From positions 2,418,001 to 2,482,000 of the forward strand of contig NZ_CP025429.1 in NCBI RefSeq assembly GCF_002848345.1: 64,000 nucleotides of DNA, given 5' to 3'. Position numbers and translations under genes: made by a program. This stretch comes from Chromobacterium sp. ATCC 53434. GTDB taxonomy: Bacteria; Pseudomonadota; Gammaproteobacteria; Burkholderiales; Chromobacteriaceae. Position 1 is the first letter of the stretch. Each line of letters starts with the position of its first letter. Shown piece after piece: positions 56,001 through 64,000 of this stretch. Below the pieces are notes generated by a model. That model was not told the DNA's origin, did no database searches, and was given only the letters and a program-made list of their open reading frames with translations.

Positions 56001-57107
56001 TCAGCCGGGCAGCCCCGCGCTGCGGCACAATGCCGCGTCCTGCGAACCCCTCTCCAGCGCCAGCTCGATCAACGCCGTGATCAGATCGCGGTAGGACAAG
56101 CCGGCCGCCTGCCACAGCTTGGGGTACATGCTGATATTGGTGAAACCGGGCAAGGTGTTCAGCTCATTGATCACCACCTCGCCATCCGGCGTCAGAAACA
56201 CGTCTACCCGCGCCATGCCGCTGCACTCCAAAGCCTGGAACGCTTCGATAGCGATGCCGCGGATACGCTGGCAGGCCTCGTCTGGAATATCCGCCGGCAC
56301 GGCGACGCGCGCGCCGTCCTCGTTCAGGTATTTGGTGTCGTAGGCGTAGAATTCATCGCTCAATACGACCTCGCCGCAACCGCTGGCCTGCGGATGGGCG
56401 TTGCCGAGCACGGCGCATTCGATCTCGCGGCCCACCACCGCCTGCTCCACCAATACTTTGTGATCGAAGCGCAGCGCCTGCTCCACGGCAGCGTGGAACG
56501 CATCCTCGTCGCGCACTTTGGAGACGCCGACGGATGAACCTTGATTGGCCGGCTTGACGAACAGCGGCAGCCCCAGTTGGGCAACGATGGCGGCGAAATC
56601 CGCCTGAGCGGCCTTGGCTCGCGTCAGCGTGACGAAGGGCGCCACCTTGAGGCCGGCGTCGCGCAACAAGCGCTTGGCCACATCCTTGTCCATGCACACG
56701 GCCGAACCCAGCACGCCGGCGCCGACAAAGGGAAGGTTGGCCATTTTCAATAGCCCCTGCAGCGAGCCATCCTCGCCCAAAGTGCCATGCACAATGGGGA
56801 ACACCACGTCGATCTGCGCCAGCGGATGGGCGTCGACAGCCGCCACCAATTGGCGCTCGCCTTGCCCCGGCACCAGCGCCAGTCCCGTGTCGGATGGGCG
56901 CAGCGCGATGCGGGCAGGATCGTCGGCGTTCAACAGAAAATTGGAAGGCTGGTTGACATGCCACGCACCCTGCTTGTCGATGCCGATCAACGCCGCTTCG
57001 AAACGGTCCTGGTCCAAAGCCTGCAGAATATTTTTGGCCGACTGCAGGGAAACCTCATGCTCGGACGACTGACCGCCGAAAATCAAACCCACCCTGATCT
57101 TGCTCAT
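56001..57107 (-). CDS. ddlA: D-alanine--D-alanine ligase
   Basis: The 368-residue product is a cytoplasmic ATP-grasp enzyme that joins two D-Ala for peptidoglycan. Signatures: [20 protein letters not shown] at the N-terminus, [38 protein letters not shown] and the C-terminal [22 protein letters not shown]. The length (368) is that of the DdlA type rather than the shorter DdlB (about 306). Start ATG 57107. Not in a division-gene cluster here, which also fits DdlA. Confidence 0.96.
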   Translation of the reverse strand: MSKIRVGLIFGGQSSEHEVSLQSAKNILQALDQDRFEAALIGIDKQGAWHVNQPSNFLLNADDPARIALRPSDTGLALVPGQGERQLVAAVDAHPLAQIDVVFPIVHGTLGEDGSLQGLLKMANLPFVGAGVLGSAVCMDKDVAKRLLRDAGLKVAPFVTLTRAKAAQADFAAIVAQLGLPLFVKPANQGSSVGVSKVRDEDAFHAAVEQALRFDHKVLVEQAVVGREIECAVLGNAHPQASGCGEVVLSDEFYAYDTKYLNEDGARVAVPADIPDEACQRIRGIAIEAFQALECSGMARVDVFLTPDGEVVINELNTLPGFTNISMYPKLWQAAGLSYRDLITALIELALERGSQDAALCRSAGLPG

Positions 57108-57138
57108 CGCTGCATTCGATACGAAATGAAAAGAGCCG

Positions 57139-58308
57139 TCATGATAATGTATTTTCGCAGCGCGCAGTCGGCCGCCCCGTATGCCTGGCCAGCCAGCCAC
57201 GCATGGCCACGCAGGCCCAGGCCGCGGCGGCGCAAGCCATGCCGCCAGCCATCGTGCCCGGCATGCCTTGGCGGCCGATCAGCCAACCGCCTAGCGCGGA
57301 GCCTAGCGCCACACCGAGATTGATGAAGGAAATATACAGCGCGCCCAGAAATTCCGGCGCGTCGGGCGCCTCCGCGCTCAGCCAGACCTGAGTGACCACC
57401 AGTCCGGAGGTGTGCGCCGCGCCCCAGAACGCCGCCACGCCCGCCAAAACCGGCCAGGACAGGCTGCCCAGCCAAAACAGCGGCAGATAGGCTGCGATCA
57501 GGCAACCGGGATGGAGCACGGCGGCGACAACGCGGTTGCGGCCCATCGCGCGGCCGCCCAATATATTGCCGGCCAATCCCCCCGCGCCAAACAACAGCAG
57601 CAGCCAATTGGCCGCTTCTTCGCCCACCCTGGCCTCGCTGCGCAACAAGACCGCCGCGTAACCGTAGACGCAGAACATCGCCGCGAATATCAGCGTGGCT
57701 CCGGCCAGGTTCAGCCACAAGGCCGGCCGGCGCAGAATCGCCAAGTCCGCCATCAGGCCGACGCCGCGCCGCGTCGGCGCATCCGGCAGGCAAAACCAGA
57801 GGCCCAACGCCGCCGCGCCATTCATCGCCGAGCCGAACAGGCAGGCGGCCTCGTACGAAAAGCGCGTCGCCAGCCAGCCAGTGGCGGGAATGCCCAACAC
57901 CATGCCCATGCTAGTGCCGATGAAGGCTTTGGCCGAAGCTTCCGCCGCCCGCCGCGGCGGATACAAAGCCGCGGCGGCGACAAAAGCCAGCGCGAAAAAC
58001 ACCGGGTGTAGCAGCGCCGGCGCCACCCGGCTCAACAGCAGCACCGGGTAGTTCGGCGCCAGCGCCATCGCGGCGCAGGCGGCGGCGAAAACCGACAGGC
58101 ACGCCGTCAGCACGCCTCGCCTGGAGCGCCGGGACAGCACAAGCGTGGCCGGTGGCCCGGCCAGGGCCACCGTCAGCGCGAACACGCTCACCAGCGCCCC
58201 CGCCTGCGACACCGACACGCCATATCAACTGACGATATCCGGCAACAACCCGACCACGCCGAACTCGACGACGTACAGGCCAAACAGGCCCAGACCCAGG
58301 AAAAACAT
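57139..58308 (-). pseudogene. MFS transporter broken by an in-frame stop
   Basis: The reading frame from ATG 58308 begins FFLGLGLFGLYVVEFGVVGLLPDIVS, meets a TGA at 58225-58227, then continues in the same frame YGVSVSQAGALVSVFALTVALAG. The product after the stop is a 12-segment-type major facilitator, drug/arabinose exporter group (359 residues from a GTG at 58218). The first segment upstream of the stop is what the family normally has before VSVSQAG. So this looks like a nonsense mutation, or the start of a truncated but still partly working gene from GTG 58218. It follows the hydrolase gene in one operon. Confidence 0.85.
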
Positions 58309-58327
58309 CGCCGCGCCTGGCCGGCTG

Positions 58328-59509
58328 TCACAATGCGGCATAAACGGCCTCGCACAGATCGACGGTGAAACGACCGGACATGCCCTCAAACGCGGTGTTG
58401 GTGAGGGCGACCACGCTCAAGGAGCGGGCGGGATCGACAAACCAGGCATGCCCGTACGCGCCGCCTAGCCGCCAGCTGCCGACCGACTCCGGCGTGGCCG
58501 CCGCCTGCGGGTCGCGCAGCACGGTAAAGCCCAGGCCGAAACCTCGCCCCGGCCATGCCGCCAGCGTCAAGCCTGCCGCCTGATCGCGCGCCATCTCCCG
58601 CGCCAGCCGGGATGGCAACACCCGGCCATCGTCCGCGCGCAGGCTTTCCAGAAAAGCGAGAAAATCCGCCGCCGTGCCTATCATGCCGGAACCGCCGGAT
58701 GCAAACGCTTTGGCATCGAACGCGCGCCGCGGCGCGAAGCGCAGGCCGGCGGTGCCGGGAAACACCGGCGCCGTCTCCAGGTCGGACATCCGGCGAGGGC
58801 GGGGCTCGGCATCGACATACGCCGCCGCCAGCCTTGCCGGATCCGCCACCTCGAACGAGGTATCTCGCAGGCCAAGCGGCTGCGTGACCCAGCGAGCCAG
58901 CGCCGCCGGTAGACTCAGGCCGCTGGCGCGTTCGATCACCGCGCCCAGCACATCGGTCGCCAGCGAATAGCCCCACGCCTCGCCAGGCGAATACAGCAAA
59001 GGCACGCCCGCCAGCCGGCGCAGGTTCTCCTCCAGGCTCAAGTCCGACTCATCCATGCCGTCCGACACGCCGGCAGCCCGATAAGCGCCGCCGCCTTCCG
59101 CTTCGAGAAAGCCATAACCGAATCCGGCGGTATGGCTCAGCAGCTGCCGCAGCGTGATCGTCGCGACGACGCCGTCAGCCAGGCGCGGCTGAAACCAGGG
59201 CAGAATATCGGCGACAGCCTGATCCAGGGCCAGCACGCCCAGTCCCACCAGCGCGAGCGCCGCCGCGCTGACCATCGGCTTGCTGACGGACGCCAGCCGG
59301 AATAAAGCATCCAGCCGCATCGGCACGCCGGCTTCGCGATCGGCCATGCCATACGCCGCCTGGTGCACCAGGCGGCCGTCGCGCATCGCCAGCACCACAG
59401 CCCCCACCAAGCGTCCCGCCTGGATCGACCGCTCGACCACCGCGCCGACGCCAGCCAACTCCTGCCGCGCCGCGCCCGCCGTTTGCGGAAAATTGGTTTC
59501 CACTTGCAT
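58328..59509 (-). CDS. Serine beta-lactamase-like hydrolase
   Basis: The 393-residue product is a class C-type penicillin-binding-fold hydrolase: the active-site SVSK (SxxK, about 75-78), then a Tyr-containing YSLAT-type motif (WGYSLATDVLG, about 195) and a terminal GGAYGHAWFVDP in place of KTG. Members are esterases or peptidases more often than true beta-lactamases. No signal peptide, so cytoplasmic. Start ATG 59509 with AAGGAG 5 bases upstream. It leads the operon with the MFS gene and is divergent from a LysR regulator. Confidence 0.88.
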   Translation of the reverse strand: MQVETNFPQTAGAARQELAGVGAVVERSIQAGRLVGAVVLAMRDGRLVHQAAYGMADREAGVPMRLDALFRLASVSKPMVSAAALALVGLGVLALDQAVADILPWFQPRLADGVVATITLRQLLSHTAGFGYGFLEAEGGGAYRAAGVSDGMDESDLSLEENLRRLAGVPLLYSPGEAWGYSLATDVLGAVIERASGLSLPAALARWVTQPLGLRDTSFEVADPARLAAAYVDAEPRPRRMSDLETAPVFPGTAGLRFAPRRAFDAKAFASGGSGMIGTAADFLAFLESLRADDGRVLPSRLAREMARDQAAGLTLAAWPGRGFGLGFTVLRDPQAAATPESVGSWRLGGAYGHAWFVDPARSLSVVALTNTAFEGMSGRFTVDLCEAVYAAL

Positions 59510-59632
59510 TTCGCGCTCCTTGCCCGTCCGGGCTTGTGATGAACGCAATCATGCTAAAGAGATAACGAGAACAGAAAAATAGTCTTGAATTCCGTTAAAA
59601 TCGGACAAAACCATCCGCAATGAGGCGCTCAA

Positions 59633-60508
59633 TTGGACGGGACAAGCGGTTTCAAGATATTTGTACTGGCAGCCGATACCCGCAGCTTCGCCAAGGCCGG
59701 GCGACTGTTGGGCATTTCGTCGTCCGCCGTCGGCAAAAGCGTGGCGCGGCTGGAGGAAAAACTGGGCGCGCGCCTGTTTCACCGCAGCACCCGCAGCATC
59801 GCGCTGACCGCCGAGGGGCAGGCATTCCTCACGCGCTGCCGCCGCATCCTGGAGGAAATCGAATCGGCCGAACAAGAGCTGCAAAGCCTCTCCCGCGCGC
59901 CGCGGGGACGGCTGCGGCTTAGCTTGCCGGTCGCGGGCGAGCTGTTGAATCCGCTGCTGTCGGGCTTTGCCGCGCAGTACCCGGACATCGAGCTGGAACT
60001 GGACTTCAGCGACCGCGTGGTAGAACTGATAGAGGAAGGATTCGATGCGGCGATCCGCATCGGGGAGCTGAGGGATTCGCGGCTGCAGTCTCGCCGGCTG
60101 GGCGCCTTCCGCCTGCTGCTGGCGGCGTCGCCGGACTACCTGGCCAAGATGGGAGAGCCCGCGACGCCCGCGGACCTGGCCCGCCACCGCTGCCTGCACT
60201 ACCGCTTCCCCAACAGCGGCAAAACGCAAGCCTGGCCGCTCGCCGGCCTGTCGGCATTGCCGCAAACCATGGTGTGCAACACCGTGGACACGCTGGTCCA
60301 CATGGCCAGCCAGGGCCTTGGCATCTGCTGCGCGCCGGATTTCGCGGCGCGGCAGGCCTTGCGGGCCGGCAAGCTGCGCGCGGTGCTGGCAGATGAAACC
60401 CGGCACGCCGGCGCCTTTCATCTGCTCTGGCCGTCCGGCCGCCATCCGACGCCCAGGCTGCGAGCCTTCATCGACTACCTGGCCCGCCAGCCCTTTCCCG
60501 CTGCTTAG
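59633..60508 (+). CDS. LysR-family regulator
   Basis: The 291-residue product has the LysR N-terminal helix-turn-helix (FKIFVLAADTRSFAKAGRLLGISSSAVGKSVARLEEKLGARLFHRSTRS) and the effector-binding domain with a conserved FDAAIRIGEL stretch. Start is TTG 59633, because an in-frame TGA 12 bases upstream excludes an earlier ATG. The divergent layout with the hydrolase-MFS operon (124-base gap 59510-59632) makes that operon its likely target. Confidence 0.93.
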   Translation: MDGTSGFKIFVLAADTRSFAKAGRLLGISSSAVGKSVARLEEKLGARLFHRSTRSIALTAEGQAFLTRCRRILEEIESAEQELQSLSRAPRGRLRLSLPVAGELLNPLLSGFAAQYPDIELELDFSDRVVELIEEGFDAAIRIGELRDSRLQSRRLGAFRLLLAASPDYLAKMGEPATPADLARHRCLHYRFPNSGKTQAWPLAGLSALPQTMVCNTVDTLVHMASQGLGICCAPDFAARQALRAGKLRAVLADETRHAGAFHLLWPSGRHPTPRLRAFIDYLARQPFPAA

Positions 60509-62076
60509 GCGTCGCCGTCCTCTTCGCCGTCGCCCGCGTCATCCAACCGCAACTGCGCCGCCAGCTGCTTGTTGTTGCGGATGCCCAGCTTGCGCAGTTT
60601 TTCGGCGCTGGTCATCAGATTGCCGCGGCCGCTGGACAGCTGCTTCATCGCATCGGAGAAGGTGTCGCGGCTGATATCCAGTTGCTTGCCCAGCTTTTCC
60701 ATATTGGCGACGAAGCCGGCGAACTTGTCGTACATCGCCCCGCCCTGGCGCGCGATCTCCTGCGCGTTCTGGTTCTGGTACTCGTAGCGCCAGATGCTGG
60801 CGACGGTGCGCAGCGTGGCCAGCAGCGTGCTCGGGCCGACTATCATGATGCGACGCTCGAAGGCCTCGTTGAACAGGCTCATGTCGTGCTGCACCGCCAG
60901 CAGATAGGCCGGCTCCACCGGGATGAACATGAAGACGAAGTCCAGCGTGTTCAGTTTGTACAGGTCCTGGTAACGCTTTTCCGACAGCGAGCGGATATGG
61001 GCGCGGATCGCGGCGATATGGCCCTTCAGCTCGGCCTCTCGCGCAGCGTCGCCGTCGGCGGCGGTATAGCGGACATAGGCGTTCAGCGACACCTTGGAGT
61101 CGACCACCAGCTGCTTGCCCTCCGGCAGGTCTATCACCACGTCCGGCTGGTAGCGTTTGCCGCCATCGTCGGTTTCCAGAATATCCGACACCTGCACCCG
61201 GTACTCGCGGTCGCGGGTCAGGCCCGAGGTTTCCAGCACCTTCTCTAGCACCATCTCGCCCCAGGTGCCCTGCGCCTTGCTGCTGGCGCCGGTCAACGCG
61301 TTGGTCAGCGCGACGGCGTCGTCGCCGAGCCGGGTGTTCAGCTCCTGCAGCCGCTTCAACTCGGTCTCCAGCGTCAGCCGTTCCTTGCTGTCCTTGTCGT
61401 AGGTGTCCTGCACCAGCTTGCCGAAGTTCTGGATGCGCTCGTGCAGCGGATTCAGCAGCGTGCCCAGGTTCTGCTGGTTCTGCTCGGTGAAGCGCTTGGA
61501 CTTTTCCTCCAGGATGTCGCCGGCCAGCGCCTTGAACTGGTCGGTCAAGGTCTGGCGCGCCTCCATCAGCAAGGCCAGTTTCTCCTGGCTCTGCCGGCGC
61601 TCGCCGTCCAGCAGCGTGGCCAGCTCCTGCTCGCGGGCCGACAGCCTGACGATGTCCTCGCCCTGCTGCTGGCTGCGCCGCTGCAAGGCGTCCAGCAGCC
61701 GGCCCTGCTCCTCGCTGGCCGCCAGCAGCGACGACAGCCGGCGCAGCTCCAACTGCAGGCCGTCCAGTTGCTCCCCGCGCTCCTGCAGCTGCTTTTCCAG
61801 CTCCGGCACCCGCTGGGCGCGGGCGACGTAGGCGCCAAGCTGGGTCTGGCTGTCCGCCAACTGCTGGCTCTGCGCCTGCAGCGCCCTGCCGGCTTCCTGC
61901 TCCCGGCTTCTCGCGTCTTCCAGTTGCGGCCGCAGCGCATCCAGCTGCGCCTGCAAGCCCGCCGCCTGCTGCCGCAGCGATTCAAGATCCCTGACGCTCC
62001 GTCCGCGCGCGGCCCAGGCCGCGGCGCCGCCGCCAAGCAAGCCCAGCAATAGGCCAATCACCAACATTTCCATCAA
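60505..62076 (-). CDS. rmuC: RmuC DNA recombination-type protein
   Basis: The 523-residue product has an N-terminal membrane anchor (LVIGLLLGLLGGGAAAWAA), a long coiled coil (about 30-210) and the RmuC nuclease-like domain (QGTWGEMVLEKVLETSGL, YQPDVVIDLPEGKQLVVDSKVSLNAYVRY, FVFMFIPVEPAYLLAV). RmuC limits inversion of DNA at short inverted repeats. Start at the first of two adjacent Met codons is assumed. It ends 4 bases into the end of the LysR gene, convergently. Confidence 0.95.
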   Translation of the reverse strand: MMEMLVIGLLLGLLGGGAAAWAARGRSVRDLESLRQQAAGLQAQLDALRPQLEDARSREQEAGRALQAQSQQLADSQTQLGAYVARAQRVPELEKQLQERGEQLDGLQLELRRLSSLLAASEEQGRLLDALQRRSQQQGEDIVRLSAREQELATLLDGERRQSQEKLALLMEARQTLTDQFKALAGDILEEKSKRFTEQNQQNLGTLLNPLHERIQNFGKLVQDTYDKDSKERLTLETELKRLQELNTRLGDDAVALTNALTGASSKAQGTWGEMVLEKVLETSGLTRDREYRVQVSDILETDDGGKRYQPDVVIDLPEGKQLVVDSKVSLNAYVRYTAADGDAAREAELKGHIAAIRAHIRSLSEKRYQDLYKLNTLDFVFMFIPVEPAYLLAVQHDMSLFNEAFERRIMIVGPSTLLATLRTVASIWRYEYQNQNAQEIARQGGAMYDKFAGFVANMEKLGKQLDISRDTFSDAMKQLSSGRGNLMTSAEKLRKLGIRNNKQLAAQLRLDDAGDGEEDGDA

Positions 62077-62109
62077 CGGTACCTCAATTCATTTCGGCTC
62101 GGCTCGCCG

Positions 62110-62658
62110 TCAGGCGCCGATCCGGTCGATCACAAAAGCCGCCCGCTGTTCGAGCGAGCCTCGCGGCACTTCGATCAAGGCATAGCCCAGACGGGCGTAT
62201 GCGCGCTCCATCGCTTCGCAGGTGCGCTCGGCCTCGGCCAAAGTCTGCCGGCGCTCGCTGTCCTGCGCGAAAATCTCCGGCCAGGGACGCAACAGGAAAA
62301 TCTTGTCATAGCGAAAAACGCCAGCCGCCTTTTCCATGTGCGCGGGGACGGCAAGCCCGGACAGCTCGAGATAGCCGATGACGTCCGGAATGCCTCGATC
62401 CAGAAACACCGGCCCCGCCGCCCGCTCGGCGTGGCGGAAATTGCGCATGTCCCAGCCCAGCATCTGCTCGGCGAACGCGCGCGGATCAACCCAGGGCAGC
62501 GCGCTCCCGCCTATCCGCTGCTGGTCCTGGATGATGGCCCGGCCGGCCTCGTCCAGCGTCGGGTAGCCGATGCCCTGCAACATCGTCGACAAAGACGTCT
62601 TGCCCGCCCCCGGTCCGCCGGTCAGGACCAGCAACTCCGCTTTCACGCTCTCGCCCAT
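62110..62658 (-). CDS. P-loop ATPase/kinase-like protein (AAA_28-like)
   Basis: The 182-residue product has a clean Walker A GGPGAGKTSL (about 15-23), a FLDRGIPDVIGYL (Walker B-like region) and a C-terminal LAEAERTCEAMERAYARLGYALIEVPRGS. This is the small AAA_28-type ATPase often annotated as a kinase or nucleotide-binding protein. It starts ATG 62658, 5 bases after recJ's stop codon, so it is translated in the recJ operon. Substrate unknown. Confidence 0.85.
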   Translation of the reverse strand: MGESVKAELLVLTGGPGAGKTSLSTMLQGIGYPTLDEAGRAIIQDQQRIGGSALPWVDPRAFAEQMLGWDMRNFRHAERAAGPVFLDRGIPDVIGYLELSGLAVPAHMEKAAGVFRYDKIFLLRPWPEIFAQDSERRQTLAEAERTCEAMERAYARLGYALIEVPRGSLEQRAAFVIDRIGA

Positions 62659-62663
62659 ATCGT

Positions 62664-64000
62664 TCAGGCCGCCGCCCAGTGCTGCAGGTAGACCTGCAGC
62701 TCCTTGCGACCCTGCCACTCGTTGGCGATCAGCTGGTAGACCGCCTGGATGCGGTCCGGCAGCCAGTCGGCGTGATTGAACAGCATCGCGTCGAACTCGC
62801 AGCCGTCGCGCGCCAGCCTCAGCTTCAGATGCTTGTCGCCGACCAGTTTCTGGTTCACCACGCTGAACTGGTCGTGGAAGTAAGGCACCGGGAAGCCCTG
62901 GCCCCACACCTCGGCCGCCAGCGTCTCCGCCAGTTGCAGATTGAGCTCGCGCGCCGGCAGGCTGCCGTCGGTCTCTATCGTCCGGGTTAGCTGCCCCTCG
63001 TCCATCAATTGTCGCGCCACCGCCTCGAAAGCCTGCTGGAAATCGGCGAAACGAGCCTCGTCCAGGCTCAGGCCGGCCGCCATCGCGTGGCCGCCGAACT
63101 TCAGGATCAGGCCCGGATGACGCTTGTAGACCAGGTCCAGCGCGTCGCGCAGATGGAAGCCGGGAATCGAGCGGCCCGAGCCCTTGATCTCGCCGTCGTC
63201 GCCGGGCGCGAACACGATGACCGGCCGGTGGAAGCGCTCCTTCAGCCGCGAGGCGACGATGCCGACGACGCCCTGGTGCCAGTCGTCGCGGTACAGGGTC
63301 AGCGTGTAGCGGTTGCCGGCGTCGATGCCGGACAACGCCGCCATCGCCTCGTCCTGCATGCCGTGCTCGATGCTGCGCCGCTCGCGGTTGAGCTTGTCCA
63401 GCTCCTGGGCCAGCCGCATCGCCGGCTCCTCGCTGCCGGACAGCAGGCAGGCGATGCCCAGGCTCATGTCGTCTAGCCGGCCGGCGGCGTTGAGCCGCGG
63501 CCCCAGCGTGAAGCCGAGATCGAAGGTGTTGGCCTTGTGGTGGGCGCGGCCGGCGACGCGGAACAGCGCGGCGATGCCCGGCGCCATCCGCCCGGCGCGC
63601 ATCCGCCTCAGACCGTTCTCGACCAGCGTGCGGTTGTTGCGGTCCAGCCTGACCACGTCGGCCACCGTGCCCAGCGCCACCAGGTCCAGCAACTCGCCCA
63701 GATTGGGCTGGGTCTTTTCGTCGAACGCGCCGCGCCGGCGCATTTCCGCGCGCAGCGCCATCAGCACGTAGAACATCACGCCGACACCGGCCAGATTCTT
63801 CGACGGGAACACGCAGCCGGGCTGGTTGGGGTTGACGATCAGCGCGTCCGGCAAGGTGTCGCCGGGCAGGTGGTGGTCGGTCACCAGCACCTCGATGCCC
63901 AGCGCCCTGGCCGCGTCGACGCCGGCGACGCTGGCGATGCCGTTGTCGACGGTGACGATGATGTCCGGCTTCTTTCGCGCCGCCAGCTCGACGATCTCCG
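62664..64000 (-). CDS. recJ: RecJ single-strand DNA exonuclease (N-terminus off window)
   Basis: The C-terminal 445 residues are present; the frame runs to the window edge. Seen: VTVDNGIAS and VTDHHLPGD (DHH family metal motifs), TVADVVRLDRNN, GFTLGPRLNAAGRL, and the DHHA1 region LKFGGHAMAAGLSL, followed by the OB-like C-terminal domain. RecJ digests 5' ended single strands in recombination and repair. Full length should be about 565 residues, so about 120 are missing. Confidence 0.95.
   Translation of the reverse strand, partial: EIVELAARKKPDIIVTVDNGIASVAGVDAARALGIEVLVTDHHLPGDTLPDALIVNPNQPGCVFPSKNLAGVGVMFYVLMALRAEMRRRGAFDEKTQPNLGELLDLVALGTVADVVRLDRNNRTLVENGLRRMRAGRMAPGIAALFRVAGRAHHKANTFDLGFTLGPRLNAAGRLDDMSLGIACLLSGSEEPAMRLAQELDKLNRERRSIEHGMQDEAMAALSGIDAGNRYTLTLYRDDWHQGVVGIVASRLKERFHRPVIVFAPGDDGEIKGSGRSIPGFHLRDALDLVYKRHPGLILKFGGHAMAAGLSLDEARFADFQQAFEAVARQLMDEGQLTRTIETDGSLPARELNLQLAETLAAEVWGQGFPVPYFHDQFSVVNQKLVGDKHLKLRLARDGCEFDAMLFNHADWLPDRIQAVYQLIANEWQGRKELQVYLQHWAAA

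Overview
The window is GC-rich, densely coded DNA whose gene content points to a betaproteobacterium of the Neisseriales, most likely a Chromobacterium species. The main reason is a complete SPI-1-type type III secretion system (T3SS) of the kind known as Cpi-1 and Cpi-1a in C. violaceum. Species assignment is inference; no rRNA or marker gene is present.

Layout. Positions 1-17466 are ordinary chromosomal and accessory genes: the end of a NasT-like regulator, an alanine/sodium symporter, a small lipoprotein, a 43-residue peptide gene followed by a terminator-like hairpin and an M29-like aminopeptidase, a GAF protein, a metallophosphoesterase / di-haem cytochrome / GMC oxidoreductase-hydrolase operon, an ATP-grasp-like protein, several periplasmic binding proteins and secreted proteins of unknown function.

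Positions 17566-48463 hold the T3SS island. On the minus strand, reading from high to low coordinates: a small unknown gene, a large putative substrate, then invF-invG-invE-invA-invB-invC-invI-invJ-spaO-spaP-spaQ-spaR-spaS-sicA-sipB-sipC-sipD-sipA-iacP in the Salmonella SPI-1 order. Divergently, on the plus strand: hilA-iagB, then prgH-prgI-prgJ-prgK-orgA-orgB-orgC. InvG, PrgH and PrgK make the basal body rings; InvA and SpaPQRS the export gate; InvC, InvI, SpaO, OrgA and OrgB the ATPase and sorting platform; PrgI and PrgJ the needle and inner rod; SipD the tip; SipB and SipC the translocon; SicA, InvB and IacP assist substrates; HilA and InvF are the regulators. SipD and SipA carry internal duplications absent from the Salmonella proteins.

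Positions 48633-51650 hold a compact operon of three related proteins that share a GDL-motif C-terminal module (DUF1843-like, two of them with a DUF1842-like front) followed by a radical SAM/SPASM protein, a plausible peptide-modification system. A tyrosine recombinase follows directly.

Positions 52941-64000 return to housekeeping and accessory genes: a YegD-type Hsp70, a ribbon-helix-helix-like protein, a BMP-family binding protein, D-Ala-D-Ala ligase, an MFS transporter broken by an in-frame stop, a serine beta-lactamase-like hydrolase with a divergent LysR regulator, rmuC, a small P-loop ATPase and the C-terminal part of recJ. No tRNA, rRNA, CRISPR array or insertion sequence was seen.
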